Assembly: GCA_900756925.1 (NCBI GenBank)
Contig: CAAELX010000053.1
Span: forward strand, 1-64,000
Direction: 5' to 3'
From: an uncultured Roseburia sp.
Lineage (GTDB): Bacteria > Bacillota > Clostridia > Lachnospirales > Lachnospiraceae
Length of the DNA stretch: 64,000 bases
Under the pieces are notes generated by a model. That model saw only the letters and a program-made list of their open reading frames with translations, made no database searches and was not told where the DNA came from. The translations under genes and the position numbers were made by a program. This document shows, piece by piece, positions 26,579 to 35,371 of the stretch (position 1 is its first letter; every line of letters starts with the position of its first letter).

Positions 26579-27609
26579 ATATTGGCATCATTACTTTTAC
26601 AGACCGGGGCACCTTACTTGCAGAAAAAATAAAAGGTGCATTGGAAAAAAAAGACAAAGACAGAGCGGAACGTCGGAAAATTCAAATCGAGGCGCGGCGC
26701 AGAAAGGAATCCGCTGCCCGGCCGGACGGAGTGAAAAAAGAAAGCCCCGCACAAAAAAGCATCACAGAGTGGGCAGGACAGCAGTTTGCAGAGAAACATG
26801 CGATTGTTGTCATAGGAGCCTGCGGCATTGCTGTCCGCATGATCGCCCCTTTTACGGCGGACAAGCTGACAGACAGCCCGGTTGTCGTGGCAGATGAGGC
26901 GGGGAACTTCGTCATTCCGCTGCTCTCCGGACATATGGGAGGGGCGAATGAGCTCGCAGAGGAGATCGCACAGCAGATCGGGGCAATCCCAGTGCTCACA
27001 ACGGCGACGGATGTGAATGACACGTTTTCTGTGGATGTATTTGCAAAGAGATGTAATCTTGATATTTACAACAGGGACGGCATCGCGAAAGTATCCGCAG
27101 AGATTCTGGATGGAAAAAAGGCAGACATTGTGATCTCGCCCGACTACACCCAGTTAAAACAGGGAATCCTTGGACTTCGGCCGAAAGAATATATCCTCGG
27201 GGTCGGATGCAGAAAGGGAAAAAGCTTCGGGGAACTGGACGTTTTTTTAACAAAATGCCTGAAAAAGGCAGGGGTGGAGAAGACTCTGATCCGTGCGGTG
27301 GCTTCCATCGATCTGAAAAAGGACGAGGAAGGGCTGCTGCGCTGGTGTGCGGCGAACCGGATCCCGTTTCGGACGTACCCTGCCAAGGAGCTGGCGAAGG
27401 TGAAGGGGGACTTCACCGCATCCGCGTTTGTATTGACGAAGACGGGGGTGGATAATGTCTGCGAGCGGGCAGCGCTTGCAGCAGCAGACGGCAATGGGAC
27501 ATTCGTATTGCGGAAAACGGCAGAGAACGGGATGACTGCCGCCCTTTTACATACAGACTGGAAATTGGAAAAAGAACTGGCAAAGGAGTATCGAATCGAT
27601 GAGCAATAA
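26575..27609 (+). CDS. cbiG: cobalt-precorrin-5A hydrolase
   Basis: A 344-residue enzyme that opens the lactone and expels C-20 as acetaldehyde. The N-terminal domain has VIGACGIAVRMIAPFTADKLT and PLLSGHMGGANELAEEIA, both typical of CbiG; the C-terminal domain has YILGVGCRKGKSF and VASIDLKKDEEGLL. A charged insertion (about residues 22-60, rich in Lys and Arg) separates the first strand from the rest and is unusual. Overlaps both neighbours. Confidence 0.94.
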   Translation: MNIGIITFTDRGTLLAEKIKGALEKKDKDRAERRKIQIEARRRKESAARPDGVKKESPAQKSITEWAGQQFAEKHAIVVIGACGIAVRMIAPFTADKLTDSPVVVADEAGNFVIPLLSGHMGGANELAEEIAQQIGAIPVLTTATDVNDTFSVDVFAKRCNLDIYNRDGIAKVSAEILDGKKADIVISPDYTQLKQGILGLRPKEYILGVGCRKGKSFGELDVFLTKCLKKAGVEKTLIRAVASIDLKKDEEGLLRWCAANRIPFRTYPAKELAKVKGDFTASAFVLTKTGVDNVCERAALAAADGNGTFVLRKTAENGMTAALLHTDWKLEKELAKEYRIDEQ

Positions 27610-28333
27610 AATATATATTGTTGGAATGGGACCTGGAACAGGGGAGATGATGACACCACAGGCAGATCAGGCACTGAAAAACAGCGATGTGATCGTGGGC
27701 TACCCGGTCTATTTAAAGCTGTTAGGGGATGCCTATCAGGAAAAAGAATTTCTGTCCACGCCGATGAAGCAGGAGGTCAGACGGTGTGAGATGTGCTTCG
27801 AGGAAGCGGAACAGGGAAAGACTGTATCGATGGTGTGCAGCGGGGACGCGGGAGTATACGGGATGGCATCCCTGCTCTATGAGATGTCAGAGGCGCACCC
27901 ATCCTGCAAACTGGAAGTGATTCCGGGCATCACAGCGGCAAACAGCGGTGCGGCAGCGCTGGGAGCTCCGTTAAATCATGACTACTGCGTTATCAGCTTA
28001 AGCGACCTGATGACACCGTGGGAGCTGATCGAGCGAAGGCTTAAAGCAGCGGCCGTGGGAGATTTCTGTATGGCAATTTACAACCCGTCGAGCCGCCAGA
28101 GAGCCGATTATCTGATGCGTGCCTGTGATATTCTATTAAAAAACGGTGTGGAGCCGGAGCGTGCCTGCGGTTACGTGGAGAACATCGGAAGAGACAATAC
28201 AACCTGTGTGACATGCACGCTCGCAGAGCTTAGGGAGCGTGAGGTAAATATGTTTACAACGGTTTTTGTCGGTAATTCCAGAACAAAGATGATAAATGGA
28301 AAGCTCGTGACACCGAGAGGATATACATTATGA
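27599..28333 (+). CDS. cbiH: cobalt-precorrin-3 C17-methyltransferase
   Basis: A 244-residue SAM-dependent methylase that contracts the ring and methylates C-17. YIVGMGPGTGEMMTPQA is the N terminus; VCSGDAGVYGMASLLYEM, PGITAANSGAAALGAPLNHD and AIYNPSSRQRADYLMRAC are CbiH/CobJ hallmarks. Its start lies inside the end of cbiG and its end overlaps the next gene by 4 bp. Confidence 0.95.
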   Translation: MSNKIYIVGMGPGTGEMMTPQADQALKNSDVIVGYPVYLKLLGDAYQEKEFLSTPMKQEVRRCEMCFEEAEQGKTVSMVCSGDAGVYGMASLLYEMSEAHPSCKLEVIPGITAANSGAAALGAPLNHDYCVISLSDLMTPWELIERRLKAAAVGDFCMAIYNPSSRQRADYLMRACDILLKNGVEPERACGYVENIGRDNTTCVTCTLAELREREVNMFTTVFVGNSRTKMINGKLVTPRGYTL

Positions 28334-30354
28334 AAAAAGTACTGATTTTTTCAGGGACAACAGAGGGCAGGCTGTTAGCGGAGACACTCTCGGGAAATGG
28401 GATACCGTGCATTGTTTCTGTGGCTACAGAATATGGTGAGATTGTCATGCCGCATCTTGCAGGTGTGACAGTCCACAGAGGCAGAATGGACGTAGGACAG
28501 ATGATGGAATATATGGCGGAACAGGATGTGTCAGTCGTCGTGGATGCCACACACCCATTTGCCACAGCGGTATCGGAAAATATAAAGGAGAGCCTGAAAA
28601 ACAGTGTGATCCCATATCTCCGTTTGCAGCGGAATACCGGAACGAACGGGGAAGCAGCATCTGGGAATGTGATTCTGTGTAAGGACGCAAAGGACTGTGC
28701 AAAAAAGTTAGCGCAGGTCGAGGGAAATATCCTGCTGACAACCGGCAGCAAGGATCTGGCTTTCTATGCGAAGGAAGAGGCTTTGCGGGAGCGGCTTTAT
28801 GTCCGTGTTCTTCCGGGAATGGAGAGTCTTGCACTCTGTGAAAAAAATGGGATCTGTGGCAGACAGGTCATCGCGATGCAGGGACCATTTTCCATGGAGA
28901 TGAACTGTGCTCTCATAAGACAGTTCGGGATTCAGTATCTGGTGACAAAAGAGAGCGGGAGAAACGGTGGCTTTCTGGAAAAAATCAGGGCGGCAGAGGC
29001 AGAGCAGATCGCAGCCTGTGTGATCGGAAACCCGGAGCGAGGAACAGAGGGCAATTCCTTTGAGGAAGTGTGCAAAAAACTGTCCAAACTTACCGGAGTA
29101 AAAATAAAGAACAGAATTGCACTTGTCGGCATCGGCATGGGACAGGAGGGAACGCTCACAGCAGAAGCAGCGGAACGGATCCGGAAAGCCGATTACCTGT
29201 TCGGGGCAGAGCGCCTGCTTTCCTCTGTGAAGAACGATCATGCTGCGCGGTATCCGTATTATCTGGCAAAAGATATCCTGCCGGAACTGGAACGCATCTC
29301 TGGCAGTGGCGCGGAGGTGGTCATCCTTTTTTCCGGAGATACAGGTTTCTACAGCGGCTGTGCCAGACTATATGAGAAGCTGAAAGAGAGAACCGACTGC
29401 ACCGTGAGAATCTGCCCGGGCATTTCTTCCGTGTCTTACTTTGCAGCGCGCACCGGATATAGCTATCAGGACGCGGCAGTCACGAGCATCCACGGACACG
29501 GGGAGGATGACCTCTGGAAGGCGAAGCTGGCGGAGACGATCCGCTTTTTTGGGAAGACGTTTGTGCTTATGTCCGGGAAAAAAGACGTGCAGCTGCTCGG
29601 CAGGCTGTTACAGGAACAGGGATTAGCAGACTGTACTGTGTACACAGGATACCAGTTATCTTATCCGGAAGAACAGGTGATGCAGCTGACACCGGAAGCA
29701 TGTGAGCACGTGGAGAGAGACGGCTTATATATCTGCCTGATTTTAAATGGACAGGCAGCAAAAAAGCCTGTCACCTGCGGCATCCGGGACGATGCTTTCC
29801 TCCGTGACAAAGTACCGATGACGAAGGAGGAGATCCGGACGCTTTCTGTCTGCAAATTGCAGTTAAAAGAGAATTCCGTGTGCTACGATATTGGCAGTGG
29901 AACAGGATCTATCGCCGTGGAGATGGCGGCGCTAAGCGGCACCATACAGGTGTACGCGGTTGAACGCAAACCACTCGCCACAGAGCTGATCCGCAAAAAC
30001 AAAGCGAAGTTCCATCTCCCAAACCTTGAGATAATAGAAGGAGTGGCACCGGACTGTCTGCTTCCTGCAGAACGTACCGAGCGCCCGACTCACGCTATAA
30101 TTGGAGGAAGCGGCGGAAGATTAAAGGAGATTCTCGACGTTCTCTATGCGAAAAATCCGGCCATGCGGGTCGTGATCGACGCAATCAGCTTAGAGACCAT
30201 CGCAGAGCTGTCTGCCCTGAAAAATGATGTGCGGATCGAGCATCTTGAACTCATACAGGTACAGGTGTCCCGCGCACGCGCGATTGGAAATTACCAACTC
30301 ATGCAGGGGGAGAACCCAATCTATATCTGTTCGTTTGACTTTCATGAAATATAG
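28330..30354 (+). CDS. CbiJ-CbiE-CbiT fusion protein
   Basis: A 674-residue protein joining three steps. Residues 1-255 are precorrin-6A reductase (FSGTTEGRLLAETLSGNG, DATHPFATAVSENIK, TGSKDLAFYAKE). Residues about 258-465 are the C-5 methyltransferase CbiE (ALVGIGMGQEGTLTAEA, LFSGDTGFYSGCARLYEKL, SIHGHGEDDLWKAK). Residues about 490-674 are the C-15 methyltransferase/decarboxylase CbiT with the SAM motif YDIGSGTGSIAVEMA and IGGSGGRLKEILDVL. CbiE-CbiT fusion (CobL) is common; inclusion of CbiJ in front is less so. The order puts reduction and two methylations on one chain. Confidence 0.93.
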   Translation: MKKVLIFSGTTEGRLLAETLSGNGIPCIVSVATEYGEIVMPHLAGVTVHRGRMDVGQMMEYMAEQDVSVVVDATHPFATAVSENIKESLKNSVIPYLRLQRNTGTNGEAASGNVILCKDAKDCAKKLAQVEGNILLTTGSKDLAFYAKEEALRERLYVRVLPGMESLALCEKNGICGRQVIAMQGPFSMEMNCALIRQFGIQYLVTKESGRNGGFLEKIRAAEAEQIAACVIGNPERGTEGNSFEEVCKKLSKLTGVKIKNRIALVGIGMGQEGTLTAEAAERIRKADYLFGAERLLSSVKNDHAARYPYYLAKDILPELERISGSGAEVVILFSGDTGFYSGCARLYEKLKERTDCTVRICPGISSVSYFAARTGYSYQDAAVTSIHGHGEDDLWKAKLAETIRFFGKTFVLMSGKKDVQLLGRLLQEQGLADCTVYTGYQLSYPEEQVMQLTPEACEHVERDGLYICLILNGQAAKKPVTCGIRDDAFLRDKVPMTKEEIRTLSVCKLQLKENSVCYDIGSGTGSIAVEMAALSGTIQVYAVERKPLATELIRKNKAKFHLPNLEIIEGVAPDCLLPAERTERPTHAIIGGSGGRLKEILDVLYAKNPAMRVVIDAISLETIAELSALKNDVRIEHLELIQVQVSRARAIGNYQLMQGENPIYICSFDFHEI

Positions 30355-30386
30355 AAGCGGTAATTGCAAAGGAAAAGGAGGATGCA

Positions 30387-31892
30387 ATGAAGAAAAAAGG
30401 CATCATGATCGCTGCAGTCAAAAGTGGGAGCGGGAAGACAACCATCACCTGCGCATTCTTAAGACAGCTTTTAGAGAGAGGAATGCATCCCGTCAGCTTT
30501 AAATGCGGACCGGATTACATCGATCCGATGTTCCACGAGCGGGTGCTCCATATCCCGTCCAAAAACCTGGACACTTTTTTCTCAGATGCAGACCAGGTGC
30601 GTGCCCTGTATGCGATGGAGCAGCCGGGACACGATATCGCGGTGTTAGAAGGAGTTATGGGACTTTTCGACGGATTAGGCGGCACAAGGGAGGAAGGTTC
30701 CTCCTATCATCTCGCAGAGACGCTCGGGGTGCCGGTTGTCCTCGTCATCGATGCACACGGAATGGGAAGATCCATGATTCCTTTGATCGCAGGCTTCCTG
30801 CAATATGACAAAAGCCATCTGATCAAAGGTGTGATTTTAAACCGGACAAGCAAAATGTTCTTTGATACGATCGCACCGCTGATCGAGCAGGAGCTTGGAG
30901 TGAAGGCGCTCGGCTGTCTCCCGAATGAGAAAGGGCTGTCCCTCTCGTCAAGACACCTTGGTCTGATCCTGCCGGAGGAAGTCGAGGAGCTGAATGAACA
31001 GCTGAAAAAAGCAGGAGAGCTCTTAGAACGGTATGTGGATCTGGATGCGATGGTGGCACTTGCGGAGAAGACAGAGGATGAAAATCCACAGGGAAAAGGA
31101 CAACAGGGAGAGCCGGAAAAGCAGAGTTTAGAAGCTGGGATAGACCTTAAAGGTCTGATGGAACAGGCTTACGGGAAAAATCCGGAATATGCACAAGTGC
31201 TGCGGGCACAGGATTCACATGCGAGGGAACCGCGTCCGAGAATTGCTGTGGCAATGGATGAGGCATTCTGTTTTTATTACAGGGATAACTTGAACATGCT
31301 CGAATATTACGGGGCCGAGATTGTCCCGTTTTCCCCGCTGCATGACAGTGCACTTCCGGAAGAAATCTCAGGGCTTTTACTGGGAGGAGGCTATCCGGAG
31401 CTGTATGCGAAAGAGCTGGCGGCGAATGAGAGCATGAAAGCATCTGTGCAGGAGGCTTTGAAAAAGGGCATGCCATCGCTTGCGGAATGCGGAGGCTTTA
31501 TGTATCTGCATGAGCGCTTAACGACGCAGGACGGGGAGACGTTTTCCCTTGTCGGGGCAGTTCCGGGAACTTGCAGCTACAAGGGAAAGCTGGTGCGGTT
31601 CGGCTATGTGGAGATCACAGAGAGGGAAGATGTGGCAGAAGATGGAGCGCGTGGCTTTCTTTTGCCGGGTCAGTGCATCCGGGCGCATGAGTTCCATTAC
31701 TTTGACAGCACGGCCAACGGGGAGAGCTGTGTGGCGGTAAAGCCGGTTACCGGGAGAAGCTGGCATTGCATTCATGAGACGGAGCATAATTTCTGGGGAT
31801 TTCCGCATCTTTATTACCCGTCTGAGCCTGGATTTGTAAGACATTTTCTGGGACAGCTACGGGATTACGCGAATAAGAATCGAATGAAATAA
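30387..31892 (+). CDS. cbiA: cobyrinate a,c-diamide synthase
   Basis: A 501-residue glutamine-dependent ATPase amidating side chains a and c. Walker A is AAVKSGSGKTTITCAFLRQL in part (GSGKTT); FKCGPDYIDPMFHE and GVMGLFDGLGG are family motifs. The amidotransferase half has LLLGGGYPELYAKEL, nucleophile in LAECGGFMYLHE and the terminal His in RAHEFHYFDS. A charged linker (about 225-265) separates the halves. ATG after AAAAGGAGG. Last gene of the first cobalamin unit; the second riboswitch follows. Confidence 0.95.
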   Translation: MKKKGIMIAAVKSGSGKTTITCAFLRQLLERGMHPVSFKCGPDYIDPMFHERVLHIPSKNLDTFFSDADQVRALYAMEQPGHDIAVLEGVMGLFDGLGGTREEGSSYHLAETLGVPVVLVIDAHGMGRSMIPLIAGFLQYDKSHLIKGVILNRTSKMFFDTIAPLIEQELGVKALGCLPNEKGLSLSSRHLGLILPEEVEELNEQLKKAGELLERYVDLDAMVALAEKTEDENPQGKGQQGEPEKQSLEAGIDLKGLMEQAYGKNPEYAQVLRAQDSHAREPRPRIAVAMDEAFCFYYRDNLNMLEYYGAEIVPFSPLHDSALPEEISGLLLGGGYPELYAKELAANESMKASVQEALKKGMPSLAECGGFMYLHERLTTQDGETFSLVGAVPGTCSYKGKLVRFGYVEITEREDVAEDGARGFLLPGQCIRAHEFHYFDSTANGESCVAVKPVTGRSWHCIHETEHNFWGFPHLYYPSEPGFVRHFLGQLRDYANKNRMK

Positions 31893-31902
31893 GACAGATA
31901 CG

Positions 31903-31931
31903 TTGCAAAATAGAAAGGTCTGTGTTAAGAT
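31903..31931 (+). promoter_or_regulatory. promoter before the second B12 riboswitch
   Basis: TTGCAA (31903-31908), 17-bp spacer, TAAGAT (31926-31931), about 25 bp before the aptamer. Confidence 0.4.
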
Positions 31932-31954
31932 AGGAAAAGTTTCATAGGGAAGGA

Positions 31955-32215
31955 CAGTTGGTGCTGGCTGCTTTTCTTCCGGATCCGGAAGGAGAGTGGG
32001 CCCGTTAAAAGGGAAACAGGTGTGATTCCTGTACGATCTCGTCACTGTGATAAGGGAGTGTGGATTTGGTTCCGTAAAGGAAGTCACTGATGCATGGCAT
32101 CGGGAAGGCAGAATCCGCATGAAGATCTTTCAGCCAGGAGACCTGCCAATTTGTCTGGTACAGGGATACCCGCAGGGGGATCCTGAGATCACGAGTAATT
32201 GGTCGTACTGTTAGC
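31955..32215 (+). promoter_or_regulatory. cobalamin (B12) riboswitch 2
   Basis: The second aptamer has GGGAAACAGGTG near 32009, CGTCACTGTG near 32040 and the B12 box AGCCAGGAGACCTGCC at 32132-32147, identical to the first copy's box. A terminator at 32257 follows. It controls the exported CbiK-type lipoprotein. Limits are approximate. Confidence 0.92.
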
Positions 32216-32256
32216 GGGCTTTTAGATAGAAAAGCCTGGTTTTTCGTTGACTTTTT

Positions 32257-32289
32257 ACTCCGTTCAGAGATTTCTGACCGGAGTTTTTT
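32257..32289 (+). terminator. expression-platform terminator of riboswitch 2
   Basis: ACTCCGTTCAGA (32257-32268) pairs with TCTGACCGGAGT (32273-32284) including G-U pairs, then six T. Confidence 0.8.
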
Positions 32290-32371
32290 GCTGTGAAATA
32301 GTTTTTGCGGCAGAAGCTTTCTTTGTGTACAGATCCCTGTGAACGAAAAATCACAAAGAGGAGACAAAAAA

Positions 32372-33985
32372 ATGAAGAAGAAAACAATCGCACTTGTTCT
32401 TTCCTGCATGATGGCAGCAAGCCTTTTTGCCGGATGCGGAAGTAAGAACGAAGCAGAGACAAATGCACAGCCACAGACAGAAGCTGTAGCAGAGACAGAG
32501 AGCACAGAGGTAGATGACCAGGCGGCAGCAGATGAAGTTGCAGCGTTAATTGATGCTATCTACGTGCAGACAAGAAATGAGAACACCGACGAGCAGTGTG
32601 CAGCCGCAAAGGCAGCCTGGGACAAACTGACAGATGCCCAGAAAGAGTTAGTAGAGGGAGAAAATGCTGACCCGGATTACTTCGGAAGAGATACCGGAGA
32701 TGCGTCCAAGGATGACCCGTTAAACGGAGATGACATCGGCGAGAACGAACTGCTTGTTGTAAGCTTTGGTACTTCCTTCAACGACAGCCGTGCGGAGGAC
32801 ATCGGTGGTGTGGAGAAAGCAATCGAGGAAGCTTATCCGGACTGGTCTGTCAGAAGAGCGTTTACCGCACAGATCATCATCAACCATGTGCAGGCAAGAG
32901 ACGATGAGAAAATCGACAATGTAGAGCAGGCGCTTGACAGAGCTGTAGAAAACGGTGTGAAGAATCTTGTGGTACAGCCGACACATCTGATGCACGGTGC
33001 AGAGTATGATGAGCTTGTAGAGGCTCTTGATACCTACAAAGACAAGTTTGAGACCATTACAGTGGCAGAACCGTTACTCGGTGAAGTAGGAAGCGATGCA
33101 ACGGTTGTAAATGAAGACAAGAAAGCCGTTGCAGAGGCAATTACTGCAGAAGCTGTTGAGACAGCGGGATATGATTCCTTAGAGGCAGCAAAAGAAGATG
33201 CCACTGCATTCGTATTCATGGGACACGGAACATCCCATACTGCAAAAATCAGCTATAGTCAGATGGCTTCCCAGATGGCAGACCTTGGCTATGACAATGT
33301 CTTCGTTGGAACCGTAGAAGGGGAACCGGAAGAGACTGCATGTGAAAATGTCATTGAGGAAGTGAAGGAAGCAGGTTATACAAAAGTAATCCTCCGCCCA
33401 CTCATGGTAGTAGCAGGTGACCATGCCAATAACGATATGGCAGGGGATGAGGACGACTCTTGGAAGAGCCAGTTTGAAGCAAGCGGTTACTTTGATTCTG
33501 TAGACTGCCAGATCGCAGGACTTGGAAGAATTGATGCCATCGAGAAAATCTATGTAGCACATACAAAGGCAGCCATTGATTCTCTCGGTGATATCGCGAC
33601 AGCTTCCGCAGCAGAAGAACTTGCAGACGGAACCTACTCTGCAAAGTTTGATACAGACAGCAGTATGTTTCATGTAAACGAGGTATATGACGGACGTGGA
33701 ACTCTCACAGTCAAAAATGGCGAGATGACCCTCCACATTGTAATGCCGTCCCAGAATGTGGTAAATCTGTTCCTTGGAACCGCAGAAGATGCACAGAAGG
33801 ACGGAGCCAACTTAATCCAGCCGACAACAGAGAAAGTTACCTATTCAGACGGAACAAGCGAAGAGGTCAATGCATTTGACGTTCCGGTCAAAGAGTTAAA
33901 CAAAGAATTTGACCTTGCCTTAATCGGAACCAAGGGTGTATGGTATGACCATAAAGTCAGTGTTTCAGACGCACAGGCAGAATAA
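32372..33985 (+). CDS. exported lipoprotein with CbiK-type cobaltochelatase domain and NEAT-like tail
   Basis: A 537-residue lipoprotein. Signal peptide and lipobox LFAGC end at about residue 22; an acidic linker with a small helical repeat follows (to about 120). Residues about 125-410 match anaerobic sirohydrochlorin cobaltochelatase CbiK: ELLVVSFGTSFNDSRAEDI, FTAQIIINHVQ, VVQPTHLMHGAEYDELVE and FMGHGTSHTAKISYSQM, with the metal-binding histidines. Residues about 425-530 form a beta domain (DGTYSAKFDTDSSMFHVNE, LTVKNGEMTLHIVM) like that of the protein at 12598. ATG 32372 follows AGAGGAG. Being outside the membrane, it may handle tetrapyrroles or cobalt at the surface instead of acting in cytoplasmic synthesis (inference). 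Confidence 0.8.
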   Translation: MKKKTIALVLSCMMAASLFAGCGSKNEAETNAQPQTEAVAETESTEVDDQAAADEVAALIDAIYVQTRNENTDEQCAAAKAAWDKLTDAQKELVEGENADPDYFGRDTGDASKDDPLNGDDIGENELLVVSFGTSFNDSRAEDIGGVEKAIEEAYPDWSVRRAFTAQIIINHVQARDDEKIDNVEQALDRAVENGVKNLVVQPTHLMHGAEYDELVEALDTYKDKFETITVAEPLLGEVGSDATVVNEDKKAVAEAITAEAVETAGYDSLEAAKEDATAFVFMGHGTSHTAKISYSQMASQMADLGYDNVFVGTVEGEPEETACENVIEEVKEAGYTKVILRPLMVVAGDHANNDMAGDEDDSWKSQFEASGYFDSVDCQIAGLGRIDAIEKIYVAHTKAAIDSLGDIATASAAEELADGTYSAKFDTDSSMFHVNEVYDGRGTLTVKNGEMTLHIVMPSQNVVNLFLGTAEDAQKDGANLIQPTTEKVTYSDGTSEEVNAFDVPVKELNKEFDLALIGTKGVWYDHKVSVSDAQAE

Positions 33986-34044
33986 GAAAGAATAGAGACA
34001 GGAGAACGTCAGCCCAAATGGGCTGACGGAAGAATGGAAGAGAG

Positions 34045-34087
34045 AAGAACGCACAGATTGCTTAAGGAGGCAGGCTGTGCGTTCTTT
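34045..34087 (+). terminator. Rho-independent terminator after the CbiK lipoprotein gene
   Basis: Perfect 12-bp stem (34045-34056 with 34075-34086) followed by a short T run. A second perfect 9-bp hairpin (34007-34015 with 34020-34028) just before it lacks a T tract. Confidence 0.65.
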
Positions 34088-34096
34088 GCATGAAAC

Positions 34097-34124
34097 TTGA
34101 ATTTTTCCATAAAACCCTTATAAT
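34097..34124 (+). promoter_or_regulatory. promoter upstream of the ABC exporter region
   Basis: TTGAAT (34097-34102), 16-bp spacer, TATAAT (34119-34124). Good consensus match; it would transcribe the small open frame and the exporter operon. Confidence 0.55.
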
Positions 34125-34172
34125 GGAGGAAAATAGTGCGTAAGATAATACGCAAGATAACGGAGGTATTTT

Positions 34173-34412
34173 ACGGGAGAATACAGACCGCATTTAAGAA
34201 AAAACAACAAAATCAGATCCGTTCATTCTTCTTTGGAGATCGAAGCAAACTCTTTGACGCTTGGACAGGTTCGGGATGTCATTAACGACAGGATGGTAAT
34301 TGTTGATGAAATAAAAATACAACTTACTGCCTCCGGAATGCAACTTACTGCCGCGCCTGTAGATATCCTGTCTGAGATATGTTATGTTCGTATCACAGGA
34401 AACAAAAAATAA
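34173..34412 (+). other. open frame without a standard start codon, possible gene remnant
   Basis: About 79 codons are open between a TAA at 34158-34160 and a TAA at 34410-34412, with protein-like composition (SSLEIEANSLTLGQVRDVIN, later QLTAAPVDILSEICYVRITG). A GGAGG lies at 34162-34166, but no ATG, GTG or TTG follows at the right distance; the first in-frame ATG is far inside. I do not recognise it. It could be a decayed small gene or leader of the exporter operon. Confidence 0.3.
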
Positions 34413-34441
34413 TCTGTGAGAGACAGACGAGGAGAAGAAAG

Positions 34442-35371
34442 ATGGAAAAAGAAACACAGACAACAGATATTATCCAGATCGAACATCTGAAGAAATACTT
34501 TGGGGAAGTGAAGGCTGTGAACAACCTGAGTTTTCGGGTGAGAAAAGGCGAATTATTTGCATTTTTAGGTGTAAACGGAGCAGGGAAGAGCACCACCATC
34601 TCGATTATCTGCGGGCAGCTTCGGGCAGACAGCGGAACCGTGCAGATCAAGGGGATTGATGCAGAGAAAGCCGGGGAGCAGACGAAGCGGCTGCTCGGAG
34701 TGGTATTTCAGGACAGCGTCCTCGATAAGCCGCTGACTGTGAAAGAGAATTTAAAGAGCAGGGCGGCGCTCTATGGTATTATCGGCAGGGCATTTGAGGA
34801 GCGGTTGAAGGAACTGTTAGAGCTCCTTGAGTTTGGTGATTATCTGAACCGTCCGGTCGGAAAGCTGTCCGGCGGGCAGAGAAGAAGGATTGACATTGCA
34901 AGGGCACTGCTTCACAGACCGGAAATTCTGATCTTAGATGAGCCGACAACCGGGCTTGACCCGCAGACAAGACAGTTGATCTGGCAGGTGATCGAAAGAC
35001 TGCAAAAAGAGGAGCAGATGACCGTTTTCCTGACCACCCACTATATGGAGGAAGCCGCAAATGCGGATTACGTCATCATCTTAGAGAAGGGAAGTATCGC
35101 AGCGGAGGGAACGCCATACGAACTGAAAAATGAATATGTACAGGATACCGTGTCTGTCTACGGTGTGCCGGAGGAAGCAGTCCGTTTGTTGCAGAGAGAT
35201 TATAAAAAAGTGCGTGACGGCTGGCAGCTTAAGGTGAAAAATACAGCGGAGGCTACGAAGCTGATCGTGGAGCATCCGGAGTTATTTCGGGATTATGAAG
35301 TGGTAAAAGGCGGCATGGACGATGTGTTCCTTGCAGTGACCGGAAAGATATTGGGAGGTGGACACGAATGA
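34442..35371 (+). CDS. ABC exporter ATPase (DrrA-like)
   Basis: A 309-residue ATP-binding subunit of a type 5 (ABC-2) exporter, acting at the inner membrane face. Walker A GVNGAGKST, signature LSGGQRRRIDIARALL, Walker B ILILDEPTTGLDP and the His switch in FLTTHYMEEAANADYV are intact. The C-terminal 90 residues form the small domain usual in drug and polyketide exporters. Start ATG 34442 lies after GAGGAGAAG; an in-frame ATG at 34379 has no ribosome site. Overlaps its permease gene by 4 bp. Substrate unknown. Confidence 0.92.
   Translation: MEKETQTTDIIQIEHLKKYFGEVKAVNNLSFRVRKGELFAFLGVNGAGKSTTISIICGQLRADSGTVQIKGIDAEKAGEQTKRLLGVVFQDSVLDKPLTVKENLKSRAALYGIIGRAFEERLKELLELLEFGDYLNRPVGKLSGGQRRRIDIARALLHRPEILILDEPTTGLDPQTRQLIWQVIERLQKEEQMTVFLTTHYMEEAANADYVIILEKGSIAAEGTPYELKNEYVQDTVSVYGVPEEAVRLLQRDYKKVRDGWQLKVKNTAEATKLIVEHPELFRDYEVVKGGMDDVFLAVTGKILGGGHE

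Noticed and set aside
34007..34028. Perfect 9-bp hairpin as a terminator
   Set aside because: No T tract follows; the stronger hairpin at 34045-34087 is the better terminator.
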